DNA of 57,510 nt from Polyangiaceae bacterium (GCA_022842465.1 JALHPN010000029.1:1-57510), one strand, 5' to 3'. Shown: positions 44,582 through 54,116, numbered from the stretch's first letter. The notes: generated by a model not told the origin, from the letters alone. Made by a program: numbers and translations.

Positions 44582-45462
44582 CCCGGGCGGTCCTCTCGCG
44601 AGCACTTCCGCTCCTGCTCCTCGGCGCGTCGCTCGCGTCGGAGCCGAGCGCGTACGCCGGCGACGCGCAGACCCGGGCAGCGGAGCTCTTCCAGGACGGC
44701 GAGCGCGCCTTCCAGATCGGGGACTACGCGCGTGCGGCGCGCCTCTTCGAAGAGGCCCAGGTGCTGCGTCCGCACCTCTCGACCCTGTGGAACGCGGCAC
44801 GCTCGCGTCATCGCGCAGGGGACGTCGTGCGGGCGGCGAACCTGTACGCGCGTTTCGTCGCGCAGTCCCCCGCGTCGTCCGAGCGGCGCATCGCCGAGGA
44901 GGCGCTCGCGAGCTTCCGGCCGACGCTCGGCGAGCTCGCGTTCGAGGCCTCGCCGGGCGCGGTCGGCGAGATCGCCGTCGACGGCGAGCCCGTCCTCGGC
45001 TTGCGCTGGTTCGTCTCGCCCGGTGAGCACGACGTGTCGACGTCCACCGAGGGGGGCGAGCGGCGTCGTGTCCGCGCCGTCGCAGGTGCCGTCACCCACG
45101 TATCGCTCGTGCCCGCGCCCGCGCCCGCGCCCGTGCCACGCCCCGCTGCGCTGCCGCTCCCGCCCGAGCGAGATCGCCAGCAACACTCGGGCCTCCCGCC
45201 GATTTTCGTCCTCGCCGGAGGCGGGCTGACCCTCGCGCTCGGCGGCGTGACGGTCTGGTCGGGCGTGGACACGCTCTCCCGTCGTGACGCTTACGATTCG
45301 AGCTTGTCGCGCGCCGACTACGACGCGGGGAAGGACGCCGAGCGCAGGACCAACATCTTGCTCGTCGGCGCTGCAAGCGCGTTCGTCGTCACCGGGCTCG
45401 TCCTTCTCCTCACGGACTGGCACGCGCCGCTCTTCGGCGGCCCCGCCGGGCGTCCGCCGTGA
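44578..45462 (+). CDS. TPR-containing exported membrane protein
   Basis: The 294-residue protein starts inside the previous stop (ATGA). It has a signal peptide (cleavage near Ala-Tyr-Ala-Gly, about 28) and two tetratricopeptide repeats (about 32-100, with Gly-Asp-Tyr-Ala-Arg-Ala-Ala and Gly-Asp-Val-Val-Arg-Ala-Ala). A short beta-rich PEGA-like region and a Pro/Ala linker follow (about 178-195). Two membrane helices lie at about 208-228 and 262-282. This is a common myxobacterial layout for periplasmic TPR proteins with a membrane tail. A role with the Cys-rich proteins of the same operon is likely but unproven. Confidence 0.75.
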   Translation: MTRAVLSRALPLLLLGASLASEPSAYAGDAQTRAAELFQDGERAFQIGDYARAARLFEEAQVLRPHLSTLWNAARSRHRAGDVVRAANLYARFVAQSPASSERRIAEEALASFRPTLGELAFEASPGAVGEIAVDGEPVLGLRWFVSPGEHDVSTSTEGGERRRVRAVAGAVTHVSLVPAPAPAPVPRPAALPLPPERDRQQHSGLPPIFVLAGGGLTLALGGVTVWSGVDTLSRRDAYDSSLSRADYDAGKDAERRTNILLVGAASAFVVTGLVLLLTDWHAPLFGGPAGRPP

Positions 45463-45551
45463 GGGCCCTGAAAGGAGTCGGCTGACGGACGCCCCGCTGA
45501 GCCGCGCCCCTTGGCCGTGCTACGCTCACCCTCGCTTGGGGAGGGCTTTCG

Positions 45552-47291
45552 TTGAGTGATCGCGCCGACATCGCGGATCCGCAGCCCCGAGGCCGGGTCG
45601 GCACCGTCATCAACGGCAAGTGGAAGGTCGACGCGCGCATCGGCGCGGGCGGCATGGCCACCGTCTACGCGGCGACTCACCGGAACGGCGGGCGGGTGGC
45701 GCTCAAGGTGCTGCACACCCACCTCTCGAAGGACGAGGGCACACGCGCGCGCTTCCTCCGCGAGGGTTACGTCGCGAACGCGGTCGGGCACCCCGGCGTC
45801 GTCGGCGTCCTCGACGACGGCATCGCGGAGGACGGGGCGGCCTTCATCGTGCTCGAGCTCCTGGAAGGAGAGACGACCGAGGCCCGCCGCGAGCGGCTCG
45901 GGGGCAAGCTCGAGATCGCCGATGCGCTCGATATCGCCGATCAGGCGCTCGACGCGCTCGCCGCTGCGCACGACAAGGGGATCGTCCATCGCGATCTGAA
46001 GCCCGACAACGTGTTCCTGACGCACGCGGGGCACGTGAAGTTGCTCGACTTCGGCCTCGCCCGCATGAAGGACGCGACGGCGGAGGCGACGCGCACGGGC
46101 GTCACGATCGGCACGCCCGAGTTCATGCCGCCGGAGCAGGCGGTGGGGAAGCGCGGCGCCGTCGACGAGCGCTCCGACGTGTGGGGGCTCGGCGCGACGC
46201 TCTTCACGCTCCTGACCGGCGAATATGTGCATGATGCATCGACACTGCACGAGCAGCTCCTCGCGAGCGCGACCCACCGCGCGCGTCCCATCCGGTCGCT
46301 CGTCCCTGCCGTTCCGCCGCCGGTCGCGCAGGTCATCGACCGCGCCCTCGAGCTCGAGAAGGAGCATCGCTGGGCGACCGCGAAGGAGATGCAGGACGCC
46401 TTTCGTCAGGCGCGGCGCCTCGCCGATCGCTACGGGGAGGACTTCTCCTCCGACAGCCTGACGGTCGCCTCGTCCCGCGACGGCGCGGTGTCGTCGGACG
46501 AGACGGTGCTGGCGCCTCGTGAGCCGCCGTCCTCCGACCAGACGCAGAGGCGCCTCTCCCCGCGCGGCTTCGCGCGCGCGCTCCCTCACGAGGACGACGA
46601 GACGGATCAGACCGAGCGCGTCCCGATCAGCGGAGACCAGCAGAGGCCGCCGCCGAGCTTCCGCGTCGCGCCGCCCGCGCCCGCCTCGACGGAGCGGGAC
46701 GTCGGGCCCGCCACGCCGCCCGTCTCGACGCCGCCGCGTACCGCGCGCCTGTCGCAGTCCTCCCCCGAGGGGACCCCCGCCGTCCAGACGCCGAGACATG
46801 GCGGGACCGCGATGATGCCTGCCTATGCGGGGCCGCACTACGTCCCGGGGCGGACGCCCGGAAGTGGCGTGCCCGCAGCCACGGGCGACGTGTTCGGCGA
46901 GACCGTCCCGATGAACGCCGAGATGATCGCGAACGCGACCCGCGCGGCGCGTGACCGGAGCGCGAATCAGCCCCACGGACCGTCGTCTCCCCAGACGCTC
47001 GCGATGTCGATCCCTCCGCACACGCCTCGGAGCGCTCCCTCGAGCCGGCAGCTGCCGAACGCGCGGCAGAGCCCGTACGGCGGTCCGACGATGGGCGGAC
47101 CGGGGCCGTCGTACGTCCCGACCGCCCCACGGACGGCGCCCGGGACCGGCGTGACGACGAGCCCCGGTGTCCGGGGGACCACGTCGCTCGCGGGCTCGCG
47201 TCGGACGGTGTGGCTCGTCGTCCTGCTCGTCGTCTTCCTGGTGGCGCTGGGCATCGTCTGGGCGCTCCTCCGCCTCGGCCACCTCTCGTGA
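45552..47291 (+). CDS. Ser/Thr protein kinase with C-terminal membrane anchor
   Basis: Translation starts at TTG, with GGGGAGGG seven bases upstream. The 579-residue protein is a complete kinase (Gly-Ala-Gly-Gly-Met-Ala loop 31-36, Lys52, His-Arg-Asp-Leu-Lys-Pro-Asp-Asn with Asp148, Asp-Phe-Gly Asp167) to about residue 290. A long Pro/Ser/Thr/Arg-rich linker (about 300-545) and one membrane helix (about 553-573) close to the C terminus follow. A TACGCT -10-like element lies at 45521. A long disordered linker between kinase and anchor is common in myxobacterial kinases. The substrate is unknown. Confidence 0.92.
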   Translation: MSDRADIADPQPRGRVGTVINGKWKVDARIGAGGMATVYAATHRNGGRVALKVLHTHLSKDEGTRARFLREGYVANAVGHPGVVGVLDDGIAEDGAAFIVLELLEGETTEARRERLGGKLEIADALDIADQALDALAAAHDKGIVHRDLKPDNVFLTHAGHVKLLDFGLARMKDATAEATRTGVTIGTPEFMPPEQAVGKRGAVDERSDVWGLGATLFTLLTGEYVHDASTLHEQLLASATHRARPIRSLVPAVPPPVAQVIDRALELEKEHRWATAKEMQDAFRQARRLADRYGEDFSSDSLTVASSRDGAVSSDETVLAPREPPSSDQTQRRLSPRGFARALPHEDDETDQTERVPISGDQQRPPPSFRVAPPAPASTERDVGPATPPVSTPPRTARLSQSSPEGTPAVQTPRHGGTAMMPAYAGPHYVPGRTPGSGVPAATGDVFGETVPMNAEMIANATRAARDRSANQPHGPSSPQTLAMSIPPHTPRSAPSSRQLPNARQSPYGGPTMGGPGPSYVPTAPRTAPGTGVTTSPGVRGTTSLAGSRRTVWLVVLLVVFLVALGIVWALLRLGHLS

Positions 47292-47304
47292 TAAGACCGG
47301 CGGC

Positions 47305-47823
47305 ATGACGCTCCGGGTTCTTGCTACGGGTCTCGTCGTGGGTGCCTTCGCCGTCCTGCTCGCGGGGTGTCCGTCGAAGGAGGGCGAGCAGAAGGACGCG
47401 CAGGCGCCGAGCGCGAGCACCGGGGCCCCTCCCGCGATGGCCGCGCCGGGGGCGGCGTCCGGCCCGCTCGCGAAGCTCGAGACCGAGAAGCCGACGCCCG
47501 AGCCGTGGACGATCGACGGGCAGCCCGCGCCGTTCCTCTACTGGGGCGCGGAGGACCTCCGCCTGTCGGCCTCGTGCCAGAAGGGTCAGGCGCTCGCGTG
47601 CGAGGCGGTCCGCCAGCTGCGCGTCGCCGCGCCCGTGGAGATCCCGCGCCGCTTCCTGGACGGTCGGCAGAGCCCGGGCACCAAGGTCTGTCAGAAGCTC
47701 GGACACCCGATCCTCGTCGGGAAGAACGCGATGGGCGCGGAGGACAGCTTCTGCCGCTTCCCCGACGGCTCGATGGTGTCGACCGGCGCCCTCGAGCGCT
47801 ACGCGATGCGCGTGATGGAGTGA
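47305..47823 (+). CDS. Small uncharacterised lipoprotein
   Basis: The 172-residue lipoprotein (Leu-Leu-Ala-Gly-Cys, Cys22) has a Pro/Ala linker to about 55. A compact domain with four cysteines follows (Ala-Ser-Cys, Leu-Ala-Cys-Glu-Ala, Lys-Val-Cys-Gln and Phe-Cys-Arg-Phe), probably two disulphides. It begins 13 bases after the kinase stop, so it is likely in the same operon and might be the periplasmic side of a signalling pair. No family is recognised. Confidence 0.75.
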   Translation: MTLRVLATGLVVGAFAVLLAGCPSKEGEQKDAQAPSASTGAPPAMAAPGAASGPLAKLETEKPTPEPWTIDGQPAPFLYWGAEDLRLSASCQKGQALACEAVRQLRVAAPVEIPRRFLDGRQSPGTKVCQKLGHPILVGKNAMGAEDSFCRFPDGSMVSTGALERYAMRVME

Positions 47824-47925
47824 CTGGAAGGTTCCACGCACGCTGCGTGTAGTCTGCGGCACCTTGCCCGCACTCCCCTGCCAGTCATTGACGGATGAGC
47901 GGTTCACGGTATGTAAGCGATCCCC

Positions 47926-47941
47926 TCGAACGCTCGTTCGA
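47926..47941. promoter_or_regulatory. 16-bp palindrome TCGAACG-CT-CGTTCGA
   Basis: A perfect seven-base inverted repeat 42 bases before the OmpA-like gene. It contains CGAAC-N4-GTTCG, the core of the LexA box of Gram-positive bacteria; known myxobacterial LexA boxes differ. Regulatory role is suggested by position only. Confidence 0.4.
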
Positions 47942-47983
47942 CCATCCGTCGATCAGGGCCCACCTGCCGGAGGAACTCCAGCC

Positions 47984-48517
47984 ATGAAGAAGCTCGTTCT
48001 CGTCGCCGCCCCTGCCCTCGCGCTCCTCGCGCTCGCGTGTGGAGGCAACGAGAAGCCGCCGCAGCCCCCCGTCGCGCAGCCCGCTCCCTCGCCGACGCCG
48101 GTGACGAGCGCGCCCGCGAAGACCGAGCAGATGGCGGTGAACGTCGACGACGAGATCGCGAAGAAGTGCGACCTCAAGTTCACGAACATCGAAGAGGCGC
48201 CGAAGTTCGACTACGACACGGAGGCGCTCACGCAGGGTGAGAAGGACGTCCTCTCCGCGATCGCGAAGTGCCTCACGACGGGGCCGCTCAAGGGGCGCGC
48301 GGTGGAGCTCGTCGGTCGCGCCGACCCGCGTGGCGAGACCCAGTACAACATGACCCTCGGCGCCAAGCGCGCGCACTCCGTCCAGAGCTTCCTCTCGGGC
48401 CTCGGCGTGGCGGGCGACAAGATGCGCGAGACCTCGCGCGGCGAGCTCGACGCCTCCGGCAAGGACGAGGAAGGCTGGCGCAGGGATCGCCGCGTCGACG
48501 TCCGCCTCGTGAAGTGA
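47984..48517 (+). CDS. OmpA/Pal-family lipoprotein
   Basis: The 177-residue lipoprotein (Leu-Ala-Cys-Gly-Gly, Cys19) has a Pro-rich linker followed by an OmpA C-terminal domain (about 70-175). The family pattern is present: Phe-Asp-Tyr-Asp at the first strand, Val-Glu-Leu-Val-Gly-Arg-Ala-Asp-Pro-Arg-Gly-x(2)-x-Tyr-Asn, Leu-Gly-Ala-Lys-Arg-Ala and a terminal Asp-Arg-Arg-Val-Asp-Val-Arg. The Asp and Arg bind the meso-diaminopimelate of peptidoglycan. It would tether the outer membrane to the cell wall. GGAGGA lies about ten bases upstream of the ATG, and the palindrome at 47926 lies in its promoter region. Confidence 0.88.
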   Translation: MKKLVLVAAPALALLALACGGNEKPPQPPVAQPAPSPTPVTSAPAKTEQMAVNVDDEIAKKCDLKFTNIEEAPKFDYDTEALTQGEKDVLSAIAKCLTTGPLKGRAVELVGRADPRGETQYNMTLGAKRAHSVQSFLSGLGVAGDKMRETSRGELDASGKDEEGWRRDRRVDVRLVK

Positions 48518-48536
48518 CGCGGGCGCCTGCTTCGGC

Positions 48537-48542
48537 TAGACA
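48537..48542 (+). promoter_or_regulatory. -10-like element for purC
   Basis: TAGACA ends eight bases before ATG 48551, and no Shine-Dalgarno sequence is seen. A leaderless or nearly leaderless transcript is predicted. Confidence 0.35.
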
Positions 48543-48550
48543 ACCGAGCC

Positions 48551-49516
<966 letters not shown>

Positions 49517-49528
49517 GCCCGCCGACCG

Positions 49529-50626
49529 TCACATCGAGAACGGCTCGGGCATGAAGAGGAGCCCGAAGATCAAGAGCGTCCCGATCGCGACCGCCTTCCG
49601 GCGACCGTCGAGGGGCTCCGTTCCGGTCGGAGGATGGTCGAGCAGCTCGTGCTTGCGGAGGACGCCGCCCTTCCGCTCCATCGCGAGGAGGAGCGCGAAG
49701 GCCGCGAGGAAGACCGCCGGGAGGAGCGACCCCGGCTTGTCACGCGCATAGCTCGCGAGCATGACGAGCCCGAACGTCACCCCCGCCCGGACGCGGACCG
49801 TGAGCGTCCCGGGGGGAAGCTCGTCGCCCCGTCCCTTCGCCCCGAGGAGACCCAGGATCGCGAGCATCTGGAACCAGACGAGCCAGAAGACGCCGTTCGA
49901 CAGGTGCTTGCCGAGATGGTGGAGCCCGAGCCCCCCCGCGAGGTCGCGCCCGACGTGGCCGAGCACCGACACGCCGAAGAACACGAGCATCGCGCGGTGG
50001 AAGAGGACCGCTTGCTTGTCCTGCTTCGGCCCGAAGAGCGCGTAGGCGACGTGGCCCCCGTCGAGCTGCCCGATCGGCAGGAGGTTGATCATCGTCACGA
50101 ACATGCCGCCCCACGCCGCGAACGCGATGGGCGAGAGCGTGAGCTCGTAGCCTGGAGGCGCGGCGGGAGCGAACGCGCGATCGAGCAGCTTGAGGAGGAC
50201 CGACTCGCCGAGCTGCCACATCCCCTCCTGCGAGACGGGCACGAGCCGCGAGTGCGCGGCGCCCCACGCATAGAGCGGGATCGCGAAGACGAGCCCCGCG
50301 AGGGGACCTGAGGCGCCGATGTCGAGCAGCGCGCGCCGCGTCGGGATCGCGCCGGGCATCCGGATCACGGCGCCCATCGTGCCGAACGGGCTGAGGAGCG
50401 GCAGCGGGATGAAGAAGGGGAGCGACGCCTCGACCCGGTGCAGCCGCGCGGCGACGTAGTGACCGAGCTCGTGGGCGACGAGGATCGTGAGGAGGGTCCC
50501 CGCGAACTGGGCGCCGCGCAGGACGCCGTCGGGGCCGAGCCAGCTCCCCTCGCCGTACTGCGCGCCGGTGACGAAGACGCTCGCGATCGTGGCGAGGAAG
50601 AGGACGAGGTTCGTACGCCACCTCAT
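49529..50626 (-). CDS. Site-2-type intramembrane metalloprotease (M50 family)
   Basis: The 365-residue membrane protein has the zinc site His-Glu-Leu-Gly-His (His52, Glu53, His56) in a membrane helix. The third-ligand motif lies in Asn-Leu-Leu-Pro-Ile-Gly-Gln-Leu-Asp-Gly (Asp189). About eight helices are predicted in all. Such enzymes cut membrane proteins, often anti-sigma factors or signal peptides. No PDZ domain is present. The start overlaps the stop of the SctL/FliH-like gene (ATGA), an uncommon pairing that suggests the two are made together. Confidence 0.88.
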   Translation of the reverse strand: MRWRTNLVLFLATIASVFVTGAQYGEGSWLGPDGVLRGAQFAGTLLTILVAHELGHYVAARLHRVEASLPFFIPLPLLSPFGTMGAVIRMPGAIPTRRALLDIGASGPLAGLVFAIPLYAWGAAHSRLVPVSQEGMWQLGESVLLKLLDRAFAPAAPPGYELTLSPIAFAAWGGMFVTMINLLPIGQLDGGHVAYALFGPKQDKQAVLFHRAMLVFFGVSVLGHVGRDLAGGLGLHHLGKHLSNGVFWLVWFQMLAILGLLGAKGRGDELPPGTLTVRVRAGVTFGLVMLASYARDKPGSLLPAVFLAAFALLLAMERKGGVLRKHELLDHPPTGTEPLDGRRKAVAIGTLLIFGLLFMPEPFSM

Positions 50627-51303
50627 CCGCGAAGCTCCTCCGCAAGCACGTCGCGCAGGGCGATCGCGAGCCGTTCGAGCTGGGGACGGAGCCGCGCGTC
50701 GACGCGTCCGAGCTCGGTCTCGACGACGACGGAGCCCCGCGTGAGCTCGTCGTTTGCGACGACCTCGACGACCTCCGCCACCTCCGACCCGACCTCGGCG
50801 AGGACGTGGCGGAGCATCGCGAGGTCGGCGGGCGAAGCCTCGATCCGCATCCGGCGCGCCCCGCGCGTCTCGCGGAGGGCCTCGGTCGCCAGCGTCGCGA
50901 TGCGCGCGCCGTCGACCGCGAGCGCCTCGCCGACGATGCGCTCGGCGAGCATGACCGCCATCGCGACGGTTCGGTCGATCTCGCGTGCGGCGCGCGACTC
51001 CTCCCGCGCCCGGAGCGCGACGTGCGCGGCGGCGAGGCGGGCGATCTCCGCCTCGCGGGCCGCTCTCGCGGTCTCCTCCGCCTCGCGTGCGGCCTTCGCC
51101 TCCGCCTCGCGGAGGATCGCGCGGGCGCGCTCCTCCGCGGCGTGGACGAGGCGGGCGGCCTCTTCGCGCGCCTCGACGATCGCGGCCGGAAGCACGACGG
51201 CACGTCGCGGGGTCGGGAGCTCTCCGGCGCGCGGCGGCCCACCGTCAACGTTCGTCCCGACGAGCTCGTGCGCCTTGATCACGCGTGCGCGAGCGATCGT
51301 CAT
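50623..51303 (-). CDS. FliH/SctL-like stator protein of a type III secretion or related ATPase
   Basis: The 226-residue protein starts with Met-Thr-Ile-Ala-Arg-Ala-Arg-Val-Ile-Lys. It has a long Ala/Glu/Arg coiled coil (about 40-115, heptad-like with few hydrophobics), then a globular C-terminal part with Ala-Ile-Ala-Leu-Arg-Asp-Val-Leu near the end. This matches the stator proteins FliH/SctL (YscL/HrpE), which regulate the export ATPase. No ATPase, ring or needle gene is visible in the window, so it is either an isolated copy or the edge of a dispersed system. V-type ATPase subunit E-like proteins share this look. Its start overlaps the 3' end of the small gene at 51300. Confidence 0.6.
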   Translation of the reverse strand: MTIARARVIKAHELVGTNVDGGPPRAGELPTPRRAVVLPAAIVEAREEAARLVHAAEERARAILREAEAKAAREAEETARAAREAEIARLAAAHVALRAREESRAAREIDRTVAMAVMLAERIVGEALAVDGARIATLATEALRETRGARRMRIEASPADLAMLRHVLAEVGSEVAEVVEVVANDELTRGSVVVETELGRVDARLRPQLERLAIALRDVLAEELRG

Positions 51304-51506
51304 CGGAGGCCCGCCTCGTCGACGGCGCGGGCGATCTCCTCGGCCACCGTCGCGAGCGCGCGCGCGCGCACGGAGCGCTTCGGATCGCCGAGCGCGCGCA
51401 CGAGGTCGGCCGTCGCGGGAGACGGCGGGTCGCCGAGCGACGCGAGCGCCTCGTCGACCGAGCCGGTGGCGAGGACGTACATGGCGACGAAGCTCCTCTG
51501 CCACAC
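51300..51506 (-). CDS. Small helical protein coupled to the SctL-like gene
   Basis: The stop overlaps the start of the SctL/FliH-like gene (ATGA). Two starts are possible: GTG 51506 (68 residues) or ATG 51482 (60 residues). The product is soluble and helical, with Asp-Glu-Ala-Leu-Ala-Ser-Leu-Gly-Asp and Ser-Val-Arg-Ala-Arg-Ala-Leu-Ala-Thr-Val, reminiscent of a HEAT-like helical pair. It could be a small accessory protein of the same complex. The 51507-51775 region upstream has no gene I can support; it must hold the promoters of this operon and of the lipoprotein gene at 51776. Confidence 0.5.
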   Translation of the reverse strand: MWQRSFVAMYVLATGSVDEALASLGDPPSPATADLVRALGDPKRSVRARALATVAEEIARAVDEAGLR

Positions 51507-51775
51507 GGTCTGGGGAGACTACACGACGCCCACGCCGCTCGGAATCGGCGGGACGAGACATCGTCGTCTCGCACGACCGTCCCCCTCGCGGACGAGCTTG
51601 CCGCGGCGTCGGGGAGGTATCCGCCGGGCGGGCGCCGTGGTGCAAGCCGGCGTGTGATCGGTGTACCCGCGGGGCGTCACCTGTATCTGCAGCGTCGCCC
51701 CTGATACACCTCGCGAATCCCGCACGTTTACGGCGGTACTAGGCTGGCCTCGCGCTTGCGAGGGAGTCGTTCACC

Positions 51776-52288
51776 ATGACGACCCACCTCCTCGGAGCTC
51801 TCGCGGCCCTCTCTACCTCGCTCGTCCTCCTCGTCGGCTGCGCCGCCGGTCCTGACGAGCTCGATGCCAACACCGCCGCGGAGGCGAGCGACGACGACGC
51901 CTCCGCGGTCCCGAGCGTCGAGATGGACGGCGTCGAGCCTCGGGGGGGCGGCGTGAACTGCGCTTGCCCGGCGGGGCAGGAGTACCAGAACGGCCTCTGC
52001 TATCCGACGTGCCGCAGCGGCTATGGCGGCGAGGGCCCCGTGTGCTGGAAGACGTGCGCGTCGGGCTTCAAGGACACCGGCTTCTTCTGCCATCGCGACT
52101 CCAAGATCATCTCGGCGAACACGAGCAAGTGCCCCTGGTACAACAAGTGTGGCCTCGGCTCGAGCTGCTCGACGTGCCCTGCGGGGTACGCGAACGACGG
52201 GTGCACGTGCCGCCGCGACGCGTACATCTACGCGCAGGAGTCGTACACGCGCGGCGCGGGGACGGTGCCCACGTGCTCGTCGTACTGA
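51776..52288 (+). CDS. Cys-rich secreted lipoprotein
   Basis: The 170-residue lipoprotein (Leu-Leu-Val-Gly-Cys, Cys22) has an acidic linker and then a domain with 15 or so cysteines (about 60-168). Repeats such as Cys-Ala-Cys-Pro-Ala-Gly-x-Glu-Tyr, Cys-x-Ser-Gly-Tyr and Cys-Pro-Ala-Gly-Tyr-Ala resemble EGF-like or growth-factor-receptor-like disulphide modules. It does not share the module of the protease at 40435. AGGGAG lies nine bases before the ATG. A surface adhesion or protective role is possible but not shown. Confidence 0.7.
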   Translation: MTTHLLGALAALSTSLVLLVGCAAGPDELDANTAAEASDDDASAVPSVEMDGVEPRGGGVNCACPAGQEYQNGLCYPTCRSGYGGEGPVCWKTCASGFKDTGFFCHRDSKIISANTSKCPWYNKCGLGSSCSTCPAGYANDGCTCRRDAYIYAQESYTRGAGTVPTCSSY

Positions 52289-52316
52289 GCGGGCGACGAA
52301 GGTTGCTCGTGTTGCT

Positions 52317-53192
52317 TCATCGGCCCTCGCCGACGAAGCCATCGCGGGACCGGAATCGAGCGGACGAGCCGTCGTCGCACCGCACGACCTCGCCGTCGTC
52401 GACGAGCTTTTCGAGGTGCGCCTCGAGGCTCAGCGTCGCGATCGGCCAGAGGTGGCGCGGCGTGTCGGCGTAGGCCTCGGCGACGAGCGCGGCGAGGTCG
52501 GCGCCCGCCGCCGGCGCGGCGGCCACCGCGTCGAGGACCTTCTGCTCGCGGGCGAGCCTGTGCGTGACGTAGCGCCGGAAGATGGCGCTCGGGTCGTCGA
52601 TCGGGTCGCCGTGCGCCGGCAGCGCGATCTTGGCCGACAGCGCGGCGAGGCGCTCGAGCTGCTCGAGGTAGACGCGCATGTCGCCGTCGCCCGGCGCGAC
52701 GAGGATCGTCCCGACGCTCGCGACCATGTCGCCGACGACGAGCGCGCCTGCGCCCTCCTCCAGGAGACACACGTGGCCCGGCGCGTGTCCGGGCGTGTGC
52801 AGGACGCGCCAGCGCTCGCGGCGCGGGCCTTCGAGGATGATCTCGTCGCCCTCCTCCAGCTCGCGATCGACGAGCACACCGTCGAGCCGTTCCCGCGTCG
52901 CCCGGTGGACCCACAAGGGAACGCCGAGCTCGCGGCGAAGCACCTCGAGCCCTCCGACGTGATCGGGGTGATGATGGGTCGCGACGAGCGCCACGAGACG
53001 ACGACCGCGCGACGCGAGGCTCCGCGCCCAGTCGAGCCAGGCGCGCTGCTCGTCCGCGTAGGGCGTCGCCGGCTCGACGAGCACCACGTCCCGGCCGCCG
53101 AGCGCGTAGCTGTTGGTGTGGGTCGCCGGGAGGAGGGTCGGCGTGCGGGCCGCGAACATCTCGATCGAAGACGTGATCTCCCGCGGCCGCAT
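52317..53192 (-). CDS. Metallo-beta-lactamase-fold hydrolase (LACTB2/glyoxalase II-like)
   Basis: The 291-residue protein has the zinc motif Thr-His-His-His-Pro-Asp-His (73-78) and later His-Thr-Pro-Gly-His-Ala-Pro-Gly-His, then Val-Val-Gly-Asp-Met-Val and a Pro-Ala-His-Gly-Asp motif. These are the His and Asp ligands of a two-zinc MBL hydrolase. A C-terminal helical extension (about 215-290) with Leu-Ala-x-x-Ala-Tyr-Ala-Asp-Thr-Pro resembles the winged-helix tail of LACTB2-type enzymes. The substrate could be RNA, a thioester or a lactone. It converges with the Cys-rich lipoprotein gene 28 bases away. Confidence 0.85.
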   Translation of the reverse strand: MRPREITSSIEMFAARTPTLLPATHTNSYALGGRDVVLVEPATPYADEQRAWLDWARSLASRGRRLVALVATHHHPDHVGGLEVLRRELGVPLWVHRATRERLDGVLVDRELEEGDEIILEGPRRERWRVLHTPGHAPGHVCLLEEGAGALVVGDMVASVGTILVAPGDGDMRVYLEQLERLAALSAKIALPAHGDPIDDPSAIFRRYVTHRLAREQKVLDAVAAAPAAGADLAALVAEAYADTPRHLWPIATLSLEAHLEKLVDDGEVVRCDDGSSARFRSRDGFVGEGR

Positions 53193-53360
53193 CGTTCCCG
53201 AGAGCCTGGCACGCGGCGGGTGAGGAGTCGATTCCGCGCGACACCGACGCCAGAGCGGAGGGGGCGCTTCGTCGTCGTGGAGGACGGGAAAGCCAGGGAG
53301 AAGCCTGCGTCGCGCACGCTGGGCCGGATGTTGCGTCCTCTCCCTCCCGGAGGTCGCGTC

Positions 53361-54101
53361 ATGAAGAATCTCGGGATCGGGCTCGCCACGTTCGCGGCGT
53401 CGCTCGGGGTCTGGCTTGCCGCGGGGTGCTCGGAAGCAGAGTCGCCGGCCGTTGCCGACGCGAGCGTAGCTGCCGCGGACGGCGGAACGACGCCGGACGC
53501 GACGGCCCCGCCCGACGTCGACGCGTCGCCGAGCGCCCCTGCCTGCGTCTACACCGAGCCCGATGCGGGGCCGGGAACGGCCTGTCCCTCGCCGGCGCCG
53601 GCGCAGATCGTCCCGTACCGACCGGCGGCCCGTACCGCATCGTGCACGCCCGACGACGTCGCGTTCCTCGAGACGCAGGTTCGCGAGAGCACGGCCACGG
53701 CGACGCTCGCGAGCCTTCGCGACGCGCTGGCGACGCGCTCGCCGACGTGCGCCGCGTGCGCGTTCACGCGCGAGTGTGACGCGGCGTGGGGACCGGTCGT
53801 CTTCTCGAACGAGGCGCGCACCCGCGGCTTCGTCAACTTCGCCGGCTGCGCCGAGCGGGCGCCGGGGGGGAGCAAGGCGTGCGCCGAGGCCCTCCACGCG
53901 AATCAGCGGTGCCTCGACGTGGTGTGTCCGCCGTCGGCGTGCGGCGCGTCCTCGGAGTGCGCGAGGGACGCGACGAAGCCGGGCGGCGCGTGTGCGTCGT
54001 CGGTCGCCGCGACCTGCGGCGAGAGCATCCCGTCGCTCTGCGAGAACATCTTCGGCGCGGTCCGCGTGCTCTGCGGCGCGAACGCCGACGGCGGTAGCTG
54101 A
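53361..54101 (+). CDS. Cys-rich lipoprotein
   Basis: The 246-residue lipoprotein (Leu-Ala-Ala-Gly-Cys, Cys23) has GGAGG 12-8 bases before its ATG and an Asp/Ala/Pro-rich linker to about 60. The rest has 14 or so cysteines, including Cys-Ala-Ala-Cys-Ala-Phe-Thr-Arg-Glu-Cys and Cys-x-Asp-Val-Val-Cys-Pro-Pro-Ser-Ala-Cys, in a pattern seen in many myxobacterial lipoproteins of unknown function. It is divergent from the hydrolase at 53192 (168-base gap) and followed by a strong hairpin. Confidence 0.7.
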   Translation: MKNLGIGLATFAASLGVWLAAGCSEAESPAVADASVAAADGGTTPDATAPPDVDASPSAPACVYTEPDAGPGTACPSPAPAQIVPYRPAARTASCTPDDVAFLETQVRESTATATLASLRDALATRSPTCAACAFTRECDAAWGPVVFSNEARTRGFVNFAGCAERAPGGSKACAEALHANQRCLDVVCPPSACGASSECARDATKPGGACASSVAATCGESIPSLCENIFGAVRVLCGANADGGS

Positions 54102-54116
54102 GGGGCGAAGACGCGA

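Noticed and set aside
51682-51708. TGTATC-N15-GATACA inverted repeat
   Set aside because: Six-base arms with a long spacer are easily expected by chance; no second copy was seen.
51519-51725. A 68-codon minus-strand frame in the 51507-51775 gap
   Set aside because: Basic, Arg/Pro-rich product without motif or ribosome site; the gap is more likely regulatory.
51745-51759. TGGCCTC-N4-TTGC, a sigma-54-like match before the Cys-rich lipoprotein at 51776
   Set aside because: The predicted transcription start would fall after the good ribosome site AGGGAG and only five bases before the ATG, and no palindrome like those at 40173 and 42769 is present.
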